64,000 nt of DNA from JANNSX01 sp041397825 (GCA_041397825.1 JAWKVX010000003.1:310001-374000), one strand, 5' to 3'; shown: positions 38,401-49,294, counted from the stretch's first letter. Program-made: numbers and translations. The notes: generated by a model not told the origin, from the letters alone.

Positions 38401-38814
38401 TCAGTGTGGGGCGATATCCATGAGTGGCCGCGCGAACATCCGTCCCGCGAGCCAGGCGGGGACGAGCGTGGCCGGCGCGAGGGCGAGCTTCATCCAGAGG
38501 GGATGCGGGATGACGAGCATGCTCCAGAGTCCGCCGGCGAGCATGAACGTGCCCACGACCCACGCGCTCCAGGAGAGGCGCGAGATCTTCGCCGCGGTCG
38601 CCCCGCCGCCGAAGGCTCCTGCGAACCAAGCGATTATCACAGCGACCAGCGCACCGATAGGCAGCTGATCGATGATGGAGGCGAGCGCTTCCGGATTGGC
38701 AAGATCGATCCCAGGCGGTGGTGGGAAGATCAGGTGCCCAAGGCTTTCGATGGCGAGGACGATCACTGCTGCGGCGATGAAGCCAGCGAAGATGCCGAGG
38801 ATGATGCGAAGCAT
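38401..38814 (-). CDS. Small integral membrane protein
   Basis: The 137-residue product has about four hydrophobic segments: residues 1-25 (IILGIFAGFIAAAVIVLAIE), 50-70 (GALVAVIIAWFAGAFGGG), 82-103 and 108-128. A Pro-rich stretch (FPPPPGIDL) follows the first. I do not recognise a named family beyond small membrane proteins of unknown function common in proteobacteria. ATG 38814 is chosen since the membrane segment starts right after; a longer reading frame upstream is low-quality sequence. It converges on lon. Confidence 0.8.
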   Translation of the reverse strand: MLRIILGIFAGFIAAAVIVLAIESLGHLIFPPPPGIDLANPEALASIIDQLPIGALVAVIIAWFAGAFGGGATAAKISRLSWSAWVVGTFMLAGGLWSMLVIPHPLWMKLALAPATLVPAWLAGRMFARPLMDIAPH

Positions 38815-39129
38815 GGGCAAGGACCACTCGTCGTAGAAACCGCCGGATGAACGGAGGCTAGACTGAACCGGCAATGTGGTGCTGACAAGCTGATGGCTTG
38901 TTGGCCTGCCCGGCGCCGTGCGCGCCGAAAGCATAGGCTTCGCGATATGCCGCAATACGCCTTGGGGACATTGCCTGACGACGGATTGGCCGGGGTCGCG
39001 GAAGTGATGATTGAGCCCTGTGCGATGCGGCCGTATAGTGTGTTGCATACTTTCTGCCTTCTTCCGCTTTCGAAGGGTGCCGAGCCGAGGCAGTGGCATT
39101 TTTCCGGCACGCAGCTTGCGGAGACGACG

Positions 39130-39933
39130 ATGACAGACGCAGCACCGCATGATGCCTGGCAGGCAGGTGATAGCTATGATCTCTACATGGGGCGCTGGAG
39201 CCGGCAGATTGCTCCGCAATTCCTGCAATGGCTGAGCGCTCCTGCCGGCGCAGACTGGCTCGATGTCGGGTGCGGTACGGGAGCCCTTTCGGCCGCGATC
39301 CTATCGAGTTGCGCGCCGCACGGTCTCGTTGCCGTCGACCCTTCCGCCGGCTTTCTCGAAAAGGCGCGCGCCAATGTGACGGACCCGCGTATCGAGTTCT
39401 CGACGGCCGACGCCCAGTCACTCCCGATCGAGACGGCGAGCAAGGATGTCGTCGTTTCGGGGTTGGTCCTCAATTTTGTTCCCGACCGCGCCAAGGCGCT
39501 CGCCGAGATGCGCCGCGTCGCGCGCCCCGGCGGCACAATCGCCTTCTACGTCTGGGACTATCCGGGCGGCGGGGTCGAGTTCATGCATGTCTTCTGGGTC
39601 GCAGCTGAGGCCATCGATGCCCGCGCCGCCGGGCTCAACGAGGCTCGGCGGTTTGCGTTCTGCACGGCCGATGCGCTCCGTAGGGAGATGCGCGACGCCG
39701 GCTTCGCGACCGCAGAGGTCGAGGCGATCGAGGCGCCGGCCGTCTTCGCCGATTTTGCGGATTTCTGGCGCCCGTTCACGCTCGGTGCCGGACCGGCGCC
39801 CAGCTATTGCGCGAGCCTCGATCCGGCGGTCCGCGAGGCATTGCGATCGAATCTGGACGAGGCATTGCCACGACGGGCGGATGGCTCGATTGCGACGACG
39901 CTACGTGCCTGGGCGGTGCGGGCGGCTGTCTGA
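39130..39933 (+). CDS. Class I SAM-dependent methyltransferase
   Basis: This 267-residue protein has the Rossmann methyltransferase motifs: motif I WLDVGCGTGAL, acidic loop VAVDPSAGF, motif II DAQSLPIETASKDVVVSG and motif III RRVARPGGTIAFYVWDY. It belongs to the UbiE-like small-molecule group (Methyltransf_11 type). ATG 39130 (MTDAAPHDAWQAG) fits the family length; a longer upstream frame overlaps unrelated sequence. It stands alone, and no substrate can be assigned. Confidence 0.9.
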   Translation: MTDAAPHDAWQAGDSYDLYMGRWSRQIAPQFLQWLSAPAGADWLDVGCGTGALSAAILSSCAPHGLVAVDPSAGFLEKARANVTDPRIEFSTADAQSLPIETASKDVVVSGLVLNFVPDRAKALAEMRRVARPGGTIAFYVWDYPGGGVEFMHVFWVAAEAIDARAAGLNEARRFAFCTADALRREMRDAGFATAEVEAIEAPAVFADFADFWRPFTLGAGPAPSYCASLDPAVREALRSNLDEALPRRADGSIATTLRAWAVRAAV

Positions 39934-40236
39934 GTGCCATCGTCTTCCGAAACAACTCGATCGATCTCCACCCCTTGCCGGCAGTGAGAGCGTCGCCCCC
40001 ATTCAGCGGACCGGGTGCGCGATGAACCCGGCGACGGAGCAGCGAAATCTCACTCGAGTGGCGACAAGGATCTCGGGCACGTCATGGCGGAGCCGCGCTT
40101 CGCATAGGTGCCGGGGAAGACAGATGAGGGTGGGAAGAAGGCGTAGGGTATGTCGATGGGCTTGCGGGGCGGCGCGGACTCACGTCGACGCGATGAGAAG
40201 GCGCAGTCGCAGGGAGCCGTCACACCCTTCTGTCAT

Positions 40237-40255
40237 CCCGGGCCTTTTGCCCGGG
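40237..40255. repeat. REP-like palindrome in gene-free gap
   Basis: CCCGGGC and GCCCGGG (40237-40243, 40249-40255) flank CTTTT, preceded by TGTCAT and followed by AACCATGG. This form resembles dispersed CCGGG palindromes scattered between genes in many alphaproteobacteria. It lies in the 480-bp gap 39934-40413, where no gene is credible. Confidence 0.5.
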
Positions 40256-40413
40256 AACCATGGGGCGGCAAACATTGACGGGAGTGATCATGCAGAAGAA
40301 ACCATCGTCTGAAGCTCGCCGCGGAATTCGTACAGTGTTCATTGCCGCAGATTGGCGATGACCGCCGGCTGATCACTCGATATTTCGATGATCGGCATGC
40401 GACGGCTTTCCCC

Positions 40414-41589
40414 CTACCGCATCAGCTCCCGCATCGCTCGATCGAGCCCTTCAAGCGTCAGCGGGTACATCCGCCCCGCCATCAGCCGCTGCAGCATCAC
40501 CGTCGACTGCGTCCAGCCCCAGTGCGGCTCAGGCACGGGATTGAGCCAGACGGCGCTCTGGTAGATGTCCGTCACGCGCTTGAGCCAGACGGCGCCCGCC
40601 TCCGGGTTCATATGCTCGACGGCGCCCCCCGGCTGCGTCACCTCGTAGGGGCTCATGGCGGCATCGCCGACGAAGATCACCTTGTAGTCGGCAGGATACT
40701 TGTGAAGCACGTCCCAGGTGGTGTAACGCTCTGTCCAGCGTCGGCGATTGTCCTTCCAGACGAATTCGTAGAGACAGTTGTGGAAGTAGTAGTACTCGAG
40801 ATGCTTGAACTCCGAGCGGGCCGCCGAGAACAGCTCCTCCGCCCCTTTGACGTGCCAGTCCATCGAGCCGCCGACGTCGAAGAACATCAGCACCTTGACG
40901 GCGTTGTGCCGCTCGGGGCGCATATGGATGTCGAGATAGCCTTTGTGCGCGGTGCCCTTGATGGTGCCGTCGAGATCGAGCTCATCGGCCGCGCCCTCGC
41001 GCGCGAAACGACGGAGCCGCCGGAGCGCCACCTTGATGTTCCTCGTGCCGAGCTCGACGTCGTCGGCGAGATCCTTGTACTCGCGCTTGTCCCAGACCTT
41101 GATGGCGCGAAAATTGCGGTTCTTGGACTGGCCGATGCGGATGCCGGCCGGGTTGTAGCCGTAGGCGCCGAAGGGTGACGTGCCGCCCGTGCCGATCCAT
41201 TTCGAGCCGCCCTGGTGGCGCCCCTTCTGCTCCTGGAGGCGCTTCTGCAACTCCTCCATGATCTTCTCCCAGCCGCCCAAAGCCTCGATCTTCGCCTTCT
41301 CTTCGTCTGAGAGATACAACTCGCTCATGGCCCTGAGCCAGTCCTCGGGGAGTGCCACCGTGTCGGTCTCGGCCATCAGGTCGAGGCCCTTGAAGACATG
41401 GCCGAAGACCTGGTCGAAGCGGTCGAGATGCCGTTCGTCCTTCACGAGGGCAGTCCGGGCCAGATAGTAGAAATCCTCCACCCGGCGATTGGCGAGATCT
41501 GCCTCGAGACCCTTGAGCAGCGTCAGATATTCCGGCAGCGACACCGGGATGCGGGCAGCACGCAACTCGTGGAAGAACTGGGTGAGCAT
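40414..41589 (-). CDS. VWA-domain protein, CoxE-like
   Basis: The 391-residue protein has an N-terminal helical region starting LTQFFHELRAARIPVSLPEYL, typical of CoxE-like VWA proteins, and a C-terminal von Willebrand A domain with a MIDAS-like DVGGSMDWH (the DxGxS pattern) and a later Asp in VIFVGDAAMSPYE. Relatives work with a MoxR AAA+ ATPase to insert metals or remodel enzymes. No MoxR gene is in this window, so the partner is elsewhere or this one acts alone. Cytoplasmic; no signal peptide. Confidence 0.88.
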   Translation of the reverse strand: MLTQFFHELRAARIPVSLPEYLTLLKGLEADLANRRVEDFYYLARTALVKDERHLDRFDQVFGHVFKGLDLMAETDTVALPEDWLRAMSELYLSDEEKAKIEALGGWEKIMEELQKRLQEQKGRHQGGSKWIGTGGTSPFGAYGYNPAGIRIGQSKNRNFRAIKVWDKREYKDLADDVELGTRNIKVALRRLRRFAREGAADELDLDGTIKGTAHKGYLDIHMRPERHNAVKVLMFFDVGGSMDWHVKGAEELFSAARSEFKHLEYYYFHNCLYEFVWKDNRRRWTERYTTWDVLHKYPADYKVIFVGDAAMSPYEVTQPGGAVEHMNPEAGAVWLKRVTDIYQSAVWLNPVPEPHWGWTQSTVMLQRLMAGRMYPLTLEGLDRAMRELMR

Positions 41590-41770
41590 GAGCGCAGTCT
41601 AGAGGGACGTCGCGGGCCGGCCAAGGCCCGCGACGGAGCGGCTGGGTCGGGGGGCAGAGGCGGGGCCGATCCGGCGATGGCATATCCGGTTAATCTTCCA
41701 GAGCGGCATTCGTTGAAACTTCGGGCCAGGTGCGCGAGGGAAGGTTTCTCGATCAGGATGCTGGCTCGTC

Positions 41771-43426
41771 ATGGTTATAGCGGTCCATCGCGCCGGTGCG
41801 CTGGCGCCGGTCTATGATGCCGTCGTCATCGGCTCCGGTTATGGCGGCGGCGTCGCCGCATCGCGCCTGGCACGCATGGGGCTGAAGCCGGCCGTCATCG
41901 AGCGCGGGCGCCTCTGGCGCCCCGGCGATTTTCCGTCGACCAACAAGGCGCGGCGCCGCACCATGCGCCTGACCGGTCGGGCGCCGAGGCTCGGCGATCC
42001 GACGGGGCTCTACTATCTGTCAGTCGGCAAGGGCCTGACGGTCTTCGGCGCATCCGGTCTCGGCGGCGGCTCGCTGATCAATGCCGGCATCGTGCTCCGG
42101 CCGGATCTGCAGCGGTTGCGGGCCTGCGGATGGCCCGAGGCCGTCGTCGGCGACGGAAGGCTGCAGAAAGGCATCGCACGTGCGGAGGCGATGCTCGGCG
42201 TCATGCCGGTGCCCGAGCCCGAGCGTTTCGCGAAGTACCGCGGCCTGAGCCGGGTGGCGGAGGCGGCCGGCCGGCCGATCGAGCTCCGGGCGATGACGAT
42301 TGCGCACCGGCCCATGACGAATGCCGCCGGCGTGACGCAGTATGCCTGCCGGCTGTGTGGCGATTGCTGGTCGGGCTGCAATGTCGGCGCCAAGGGTACC
42401 GTCGGCATTACCTATATCGCCGACGCCGTCGACCACGGGGCCACGGTGTTCTGCGAGAGCCGGGCCCAATCGATCGTCAAGACGGGGGCGGGCTGGGAGA
42501 TCACCGTCGAGGATGTCGCGAGCCCGAGCGTGGTTCGGAAGATCGTCGCACCGATCGTCGTTCTCGCCGCCGGCACGATGGGAACGAACGAGCTGATGCT
42601 CCGGGCCAGGGCCACCGGGCTCCATCTCTCATCCAGGCTCGGAAAGGGCTTCTCGGCCAATGGCGACGACCTGGTGTTCGCCACCGAGCTTGCCCATCCC
42701 ATCCACGCCGTCGCCACGGGCTTTCCACCCCAGGGACCGCGCGATGCACCGCTGGTCGGCCCGCACAGTATGGCCCTCATCGATCTCGGCGACGACGACG
42801 GGCCGCTCTGGCTGCACGACGGCACCATGCTGACGGCGATGGCCGGGCTTGCGCCCTTCAAGGAGTTCCTTCGCCTCAAATTCAAGCGCGGCATGCGCAT
42901 GCTGCGGGGCGGCGTCTATGGCGAGGAGACGAGCCGGACGCAGATTTTCTACGTCGTCGGGCATGACGATGCGAGCGGCCGGCTCGAGCTCCATAAGGGC
43001 AACGTCATCGTCGACTGGCCGGGCTACAGCAGCCTGCCGGAGCGCATCGGCTCGGAGCAGAAGATCAGGGGCATTATCGAGCGCATGGGTGGAGTCTTCC
43101 ACACCAATCCTTTCGCCATGTCTGCCTTCGGCGGCAACCGAATCATCGCGCACCCGCTTGGGGGATGCGCCATGGGGGAAAGTGCGGACCAGGGCGTCGT
43201 CGCTCCGGATGGCCGGGTTTTCGATCCGTCCAACGGTCCGAAGGGCATCCACGAGGGCCTCTACGTCCTGGACGGGGCGGCCATTCCGACCGCCGTCGGC
43301 GTCAGTCCGCTCCTGACCATTTCGGCACTCGCCGAGCGAGCCATGATGCTGGCCGCAGACCAACTCGGCCGGACCCTCGATGTCGATGCCGTGCCGGCCC
43401 GGCCGCTCCGCGATGCCGCGATGTAG
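41771..43426 (+). CDS. GMC-family FAD oxidoreductase, cholesterol-oxidase-like
   Basis: The 551-residue flavoprotein has the FAD-binding motif VIGSGYGGGVAASRLA near residue 20, FGASGLGGGSLINAG, and a C-terminal GMC domain with AHPLGGCAMG and GVSPLLTISALAE. A Cys-rich segment CRLCGDCWSGCNVGAK occurs near 200, as in the cholesterol-oxidase-like branch of the family. It probably oxidises an alcohol, perhaps a sterol or similar ring alcohol; the electron acceptor is unknown. No signal peptide. It ends 23 bp before the copA stop, convergent. Confidence 0.88.
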   Translation: MVIAVHRAGALAPVYDAVVIGSGYGGGVAASRLARMGLKPAVIERGRLWRPGDFPSTNKARRRTMRLTGRAPRLGDPTGLYYLSVGKGLTVFGASGLGGGSLINAGIVLRPDLQRLRACGWPEAVVGDGRLQKGIARAEAMLGVMPVPEPERFAKYRGLSRVAEAAGRPIELRAMTIAHRPMTNAAGVTQYACRLCGDCWSGCNVGAKGTVGITYIADAVDHGATVFCESRAQSIVKTGAGWEITVEDVASPSVVRKIVAPIVVLAAGTMGTNELMLRARATGLHLSSRLGKGFSANGDDLVFATELAHPIHAVATGFPPQGPRDAPLVGPHSMALIDLGDDDGPLWLHDGTMLTAMAGLAPFKEFLRLKFKRGMRMLRGGVYGEETSRTQIFYVVGHDDASGRLELHKGNVIVDWPGYSSLPERIGSEQKIRGIIERMGGVFHTNPFAMSAFGGNRIIAHPLGGCAMGESADQGVVAPDGRVFDPSNGPKGIHEGLYVLDGAAIPTAVGVSPLLTISALAERAMMLAADQLGRTLDVDAVPARPLRDAAM

Positions 43427-43449
43427 GCGCCGCGAGGGTCGGTCGCGGA

Positions 43450-45942
43450 TCAGCCGAGCCTTGCCGTACGCAGCCTGAGCGCGTTGGCGATCACGCTTAC
43501 CGACGACAGGCTCATGGCAGCGGCGGCGATCATCGGCGACAAAAGGAGTCCGAGGATCGGATAGAGCACGCCGGCGGCAACGGGCACGCCGAGCGCATTG
43601 TAAAGAAAGGCAAACAGGAGGTTCTGCTTGATGTTCGCCATGGTGATCCGGGCGAGGCGATGGGCGCGGACGATGCCGGCGATATCGCCCTTCAAGAGTG
43701 TGATGCCGGCGCTTTCCTTGGCCACGTCGGAGCCGGTGGCCATGGCAATGCCGACGTCGGCAGCGGCGAGGGCAGGGGCGTCATTCACGCCGTCCCCGGC
43801 CATGGCGACGCGCCGGCCTTCCCCCTTGAGCCGCGTGACGGCGGCAGCCTTGTCGGCGGGCAGCACATCGGCCTGGATCTCGGCGATGCCGAGCTGATCG
43901 GCGACCGCGCGCGCGGTCACCTCGTTGTCGCCGGTCAGCATAAGGATGCGCAGGCCGGCGCTCTTGAGAGTGGCGATGGCCTCGCGAGCCTTGGGCTTGA
44001 TGGGATCGGCGACGGCGACGAGCCCGGCGAGCTTGCCATCGATCGCGGCGAGCATGGCGGTCTTGCCGGCCTGACGGAGCGTGTCCATGCGAGCGGCCAC
44101 CGACGCGCAGTCGACACCTCTCTCCTGCATCAATCGAGCATTTCCGAACAGCACCTGACGACCATCGACGACGCCGGCGATGCCACGACCGGTCAGTGCC
44201 TGGAAGCCCTCGGTTTTCAAGGCTGCAACGCCGCGCGCCGCCGCACCCGAGAGGATGGCTGTTGCCAGTGGATGCTCGCTGCCCGCCTCGAGGCTCGCGA
44301 CGGCTGCGAGCACATCGCTTTCAGCGAGATTGCCGAGCGCAACGACATCGGTCAGCGTCGGCTTTCCCTCGGTGAGGGTGCCCGTCTTGTCGACGACGAG
44401 CGTGTCGACGGCGGCGAGGTGCTCCAAGGCTTCCGCGTTACGGATCAGGATGCCGCTCTGGGCGCCGCGGCCGGTCGCCACCATGATCGAGAGCGGGGTG
44501 GCAAGACCGAGCGCACAGGGACAGGCGATGATGAGCACAGCTACCGCCGCGATGAGGCCATACGTCATCGAGGGCGCTGGACCGAATGTGGTCCAGGCGA
44601 TGAAGGCCAGTGCCGCGATCAGGAGCACCGCCGGCACGAACCAGGCCGAAACCTTGTCCGCGAGACTCTGGATCGGCGCGCGGCTGCGTTGGGCCTCGGC
44701 GACCATCGCGACGATCTGCGACAGAACGGTCTCGGCGCCGACCCGCTCGGCGCGCATCACGAAGGAGCCGGTGCCATTGAGCGTGCCGGCGGTTACCTTG
44801 GCGCCGCTCGCCTTTTCGACCGGCACAGGCTCGCCGGTCAGCAGCGATTCATCGACGGAGGACGCCCCCTCGACGACGAGGCCGTCGACGGGAACATTCT
44901 CTCCAGGGCGCACACGTAGGAGGTCGCCGGTGTGGACCTGAGAGAGCTCGATCTCCTCGTCGGCCTGGCCTCGGCGGACACGCAGCGTGTGTTTCGGCGC
45001 GAGATCGAGCAGTGCGCGGAGCGCGCCACCCGTGCGCTCGCGGGCCCTGAGCTCGAGCACCTGGCCGAGGAGGACGAGCACGGTAATGACGGCGGCAGGC
45101 TCGTAGTAGAGATCGACCCCGCCATGGGCATTGCGGAAACCCGCCGGGAAGAGACCTGGCGCAAGGGTGGCGACAAGGCTGTAGAGGAACGCCGTCAGAA
45201 TGCCGATGCCGATCAGCGTGAACATGTTGGGGCTTCGGTTCACGACCGACGCCCAGCCCTTCTTGAGCAGCGGCCAGCCCGCCCAGACGACAACGGGTGT
45301 CGTCAGCGCCAGCTGCACCCAGGCGCCCGTCGTGTGGCCGAGGCCTGCCAGCAGGTCGAGACCCAGATGCGGGCCCATCGCCAGGACGAACACCGGGAGC
45401 CCGAAGACAAGGCCGACCCAGAAGCGGCGGGTCATGTCCACGAGCTCAGGGTTGGGGCCGGCATCGGCCGGCGGCAGGCCCATCGGCTCCAGCGCCATGC
45501 CGCAGATCGGGCAATCGCCCGGCTCGTCGCGGACGATCTCCGGGTGCATCGGGCAAGTCCACGTCGTGCCCGCCGGAACGGCAGCCGGTTGGGATGCCGC
45601 TTGCCCGGCAAGGAAGGCAGCCGGATCGGCATTGAACCGCTCGGCGCAATGGCTCGAGCAGAGATAGACGCGCTGGCCCTGGTACTTCGCCATGTGCCGA
45701 GCCGAGGCGCGGTCGACGGCCATGCCGCAAACGGGGTCGATCGCCGTCAGGTAGGCGGCGGGATCGGCGGCGAACTTGTCCCGGCATTTCGGGTTGCAGA
45801 AGTGGAAGCTGCGTCCGGCGTGGTCCAGCGAGGGCTTGCCGGCATTGAGGTCGACGGTCATGCCGCAGACCGGATCGCGTACGATGGTCGCCTGCGCGTC
45901 GTCGCCGGCTGCCGGGTCCTGGTGATGAGGGTGATTTTGCAT
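43450..45942 (-). CDS. copA: Copper-translocating P1B-type ATPase
   Basis: This 830-residue pump exports Cu(I). It begins with two YHS domains (RDPVCGMTVD about 20-65 and IDPVCGMAVD about 68-112), then a heavy-metal-binding domain CPMHPEIVRDEPGDCPICGM near 130-150, in place of the usual GMxCxxC domains. Core motifs are CPC in ACPCALGLATPL, the phosphorylation site DKTGTLTEGKPT, and GDGVNDAPAL. It is transcribed away from csoR, with two CsoR-type operators in the 69-bp gap. Expression is therefore expected to be induced by copper. Confidence 0.96.
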   Translation of the reverse strand: MQNHPHHQDPAAGDDAQATIVRDPVCGMTVDLNAGKPSLDHAGRSFHFCNPKCRDKFAADPAAYLTAIDPVCGMAVDRASARHMAKYQGQRVYLCSSHCAERFNADPAAFLAGQAASQPAAVPAGTTWTCPMHPEIVRDEPGDCPICGMALEPMGLPPADAGPNPELVDMTRRFWVGLVFGLPVFVLAMGPHLGLDLLAGLGHTTGAWVQLALTTPVVVWAGWPLLKKGWASVVNRSPNMFTLIGIGILTAFLYSLVATLAPGLFPAGFRNAHGGVDLYYEPAAVITVLVLLGQVLELRARERTGGALRALLDLAPKHTLRVRRGQADEEIELSQVHTGDLLRVRPGENVPVDGLVVEGASSVDESLLTGEPVPVEKASGAKVTAGTLNGTGSFVMRAERVGAETVLSQIVAMVAEAQRSRAPIQSLADKVSAWFVPAVLLIAALAFIAWTTFGPAPSMTYGLIAAVAVLIIACPCALGLATPLSIMVATGRGAQSGILIRNAEALEHLAAVDTLVVDKTGTLTEGKPTLTDVVALGNLAESDVLAAVASLEAGSEHPLATAILSGAAARGVAALKTEGFQALTGRGIAGVVDGRQVLFGNARLMQERGVDCASVAARMDTLRQAGKTAMLAAIDGKLAGLVAVADPIKPKAREAIATLKSAGLRILMLTGDNEVTARAVADQLGIAEIQADVLPADKAAAVTRLKGEGRRVAMAGDGVNDAPALAAADVGIAMATGSDVAKESAGITLLKGDIAGIVRAHRLARITMANIKQNLLFAFLYNALGVPVAAGVLYPILGLLLSPMIAAAAMSLSSVSVIANALRLRTARLG

Positions 45943-45952
45943 GATGCCTCAT

Positions 45953-46002
45953 ATACCCCTAGAGGGTATGCTGCGCTTGCGGTTTATACCCCTATAGGGT
46001 AT
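45953..46002. promoter_or_regulatory. Twin CsoR-type operators
   Basis: Two 17-bp sites, 45953-45969 and 45986-46002, each ATACCC-N5-GGGTAT, start 33 bp apart, about three helical turns. The form matches copper-operator palindromes such as those of Bacillus copZA. They cover the divergent promoters of copA and csoR, so CsoR probably represses both and releases with Cu(I). Confidence 0.9.
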
Positions 46003-46011
46003 GTGTCAAGC

Positions 46012-46287
46012 ATGCAGAGCGACACCAAATCAGATGTCTTGAAGCGTCTCGGCAAGATCGAGGGACAGGTGCGCGGCCTCTCGCGCATGGTCGAGGAGGA
46101 TCGCTACTGCATCGACGTGGTGACGCAGATCGCCGCCGTCCGTGCCGCGCTCCGCCGGGTCGAGCAGGTCGTGCTCAAGGACCATGTGGGCCACTGCGTC
46201 GCCCACGCCATCCATTCCGGCAATCCCGACGAGAGCCAAGCCAAGATAGACGAGCTATTGGACGTGCTGGGGCGCGTCGAGCGTTGA
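46012..46287 (+). CDS. csoR: Copper-sensing transcriptional repressor CsoR family
   Basis: The 91-residue all-helical DUF156 protein has the Cys-His-Cys copper triad: Cys in RYCIDVVT and the HxxxC pair in KDHVGHCVAH. The start is ATG 46012, close to the operators; a longer upstream frame is antisense to copA and is not coding. As a tetramer it should bind the palindromes just upstream and let go when Cu(I) binds. RcnR/FrmR relatives share the fold, but the Cys-His-Cys set and copA neighbour favour copper. Confidence 0.95.
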   Translation: MQSDTKSDVLKRLGKIEGQVRGLSRMVEEDRYCIDVVTQIAAVRAALRRVEQVVLKDHVGHCVAHAIHSGNPDESQAKIDELLDVLGRVER

Positions 46288-46392
46288 TGTCCGTTCGGGG
46301 ACGTCGGCTGCGGCAGGTTGAACTCGTGTGCGCAAAGCCGCTGTAGAGGCGCGGTCAATCACTCGCGCAGTATCGAGAGCGTTTCAGCCTCA

Positions 46393-47691
<1,299 letters not shown>

Positions 47692-47843
47692 GACGGTCTC
47701 CGGTCCGGTTCTCTATGCAGAAGCAGCAGGTTGCGCGCGATCGGGGTGCTCGGCCGATTCGATTGGTGCGCCGCAACATGCGGAGCGCAGGCTAGTCGGT
47801 TTGCTGCGCCGCCGCAACCGTGCGGCCGGATATTTCGGCAAGG

Positions 47844-47868
47844 GAGACCCGTGCGCCATGCGGGTCTC
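47844..47868 (-). terminator. Hairpin at the end of gltX
   Basis: Eight-bp perfect arms (47844-47851, 47861-47868) with a 9-nt loop overlap the gltX stop codon. Read on the minus strand, CCTTGCC follows, so the U-run is weak. It may end part of gltX transcription before gltA. Confidence 0.5.
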
Positions 47869-49294
47869 AGGGGCCGGCCGTCTGGTCCACGATGCGGGCG
47901 AGGCTCTCCTCCCGACCGAGCACGGCGAGTACGTCGAAGATGCCGGGGGACGTGGCCTTTCCGGTCAAGGCTGCCCGCAGCGGCTGAGCCAGCTTGCCGA
48001 GTTTCTGACCGGTCGCCTCGGCATGGGATTTGACGACGGCCTCGAGCGCGGGAGCCGACCAATCCGCGACGGCCTCGAGCACGGGTACGAGGTCCCCGAG
48101 CAGCAAGCGCGCGTCGGTCGAAAGCAGCTTTGCCGCCGCCTCGTCGAGTGCGAGGGGGCGCCTCGCGAAGAGATAGGCCGCGCTGGCGACAAGCTCCTTC
48201 AGCGTCTTGGCGCGCTCCTTGAGGCCCGGCATCGCCGCCTCGAACTTGCGCCAGTCCTCCGCGCTCATCGCCATCCGCTGCGCACGGTCGGCCTCGCTGC
48301 CGTCGAGCATGCTCTTGATGTGGCCGACCAACTCGGCGTCCGGGGTGCTGCGGATGTAATGCCCGTTCAGGTTTTCGAGCTTGGCGAAATCGAAGCGCGA
48401 GGGCGAGCGGCCGATCTGGGGCAGATCGAACCATTCGAGCATCTGGTCGGTCGAGAAGATCTCGTCGTCGCCATGCGCCCAGCCGAGGCGGGCGAGGTAG
48501 TTGCGGAGCGCCGCCGGCAGATAACCCATCTCGCGATAGGCCTCGACGCCGAGCGCGCCGTGGCGTTTTGAGAGCTTCGCCCCGTCCGGCCCGTGGATCA
48601 GCGGGATGTGGGAGAAGTTCGGCCGCTGCCAGCCCATGGCGTTGTAGATCTGCGACTGGCGCGCGGCGTTCGTCAGATGATCGTCGCCGCGGATGATGTG
48701 AGTGACGCCCATGTCGTGATCGTCGACGACGACAGCAAGGTTGTAAGTCGGGGCGCCGTCCGAGCGCAGGATGATGAGATCGTCGAGGTTCTCATTCTGG
48801 AAGACGACGCGGCCCTGCACGCCGTCCTCGATGACGGTCTCACCCGTGCGCGGCGCTTTGAGGCGGATGGCGGGTGCACGGTCCTTCGGGCCTTCGGCCG
48901 GATCGCGATCACGCCAAGTGCCGTCGTAGACCGGCGAGCGGCCTTCGGCGCGCGCCCTCTCGCGCATGGCCTCGAGCTCGGCGGGCGTCGCCCAGCAGCG
49001 ATAGGCGTGCCCCTGGGCGAGCATCGCCTCGGCGACTTCGCGGTGACGCGGAGCACGGGCGAACTGATAAAGCGGTGCGCCGTCCCACTGGAGGCCGAGC
49101 CAGGAGAGCCCGTCGAGGATGGCATCGACGGCCGCCTGCGTCGAGCGCTCGCGGTCGGTGTCCTCGATGCGGAGGAGGAACGTGCCGCCGCGCCCGCGCG
49201 CATAGAGCCAGTTGAACAAGGCGGTCCGCGCCCCGCCGATATGCAGGAAGCCGGTGGGGGAGGGGGCGAAGCGGGTGACGATTTTGGCGGCCAT
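47867..49294 (-). CDS. gltX: Glutamate--tRNA ligase
   Basis: The 475-residue class I aminoacyl-tRNA synthetase charges tRNA-Glu. The HIGH-type motif is in FAPSPTGFLHIGGARTA and the KMSKS-type motif in GAKLSKRHGALG. ATG 49294 (MAAKIVTRFAPSPTG) is the family start; upstream in-frame sequence is not coding. Alphaproteobacteria often carry two gltX genes, one charging tRNA-Gln for the amidotransferase route, so this may be one of two. Confidence 0.96.
   Translation of the reverse strand: MAAKIVTRFAPSPTGFLHIGGARTALFNWLYARGRGGTFLLRIEDTDRERSTQAAVDAILDGLSWLGLQWDGAPLYQFARAPRHREVAEAMLAQGHAYRCWATPAELEAMRERARAEGRSPVYDGTWRDRDPAEGPKDRAPAIRLKAPRTGETVIEDGVQGRVVFQNENLDDLIILRSDGAPTYNLAVVVDDHDMGVTHIIRGDDHLTNAARQSQIYNAMGWQRPNFSHIPLIHGPDGAKLSKRHGALGVEAYREMGYLPAALRNYLARLGWAHGDDEIFSTDQMLEWFDLPQIGRSPSRFDFAKLENLNGHYIRSTPDAELVGHIKSMLDGSEADRAQRMAMSAEDWRKFEAAMPGLKERAKTLKELVASAAYLFARRPLALDEAAAKLLSTDARLLLGDLVPVLEAVADWSAPALEAVVKSHAEATGQKLGKLAQPLRAALTGKATSPGIFDVLAVLGREESLARIVDQTAGP

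Noticed and set aside
35849..38827. 992-codon minus-strand frame opposite lon
   Set aside because: It is a shadow of lon, with Arg/His/Leu-rich sequence and no recognisable domain.
44932..46011. Long plus-strand frame running into csoR
   Set aside because: It is antisense to copA until the true csoR start at 46012; only the last 91 codons show CsoR features.
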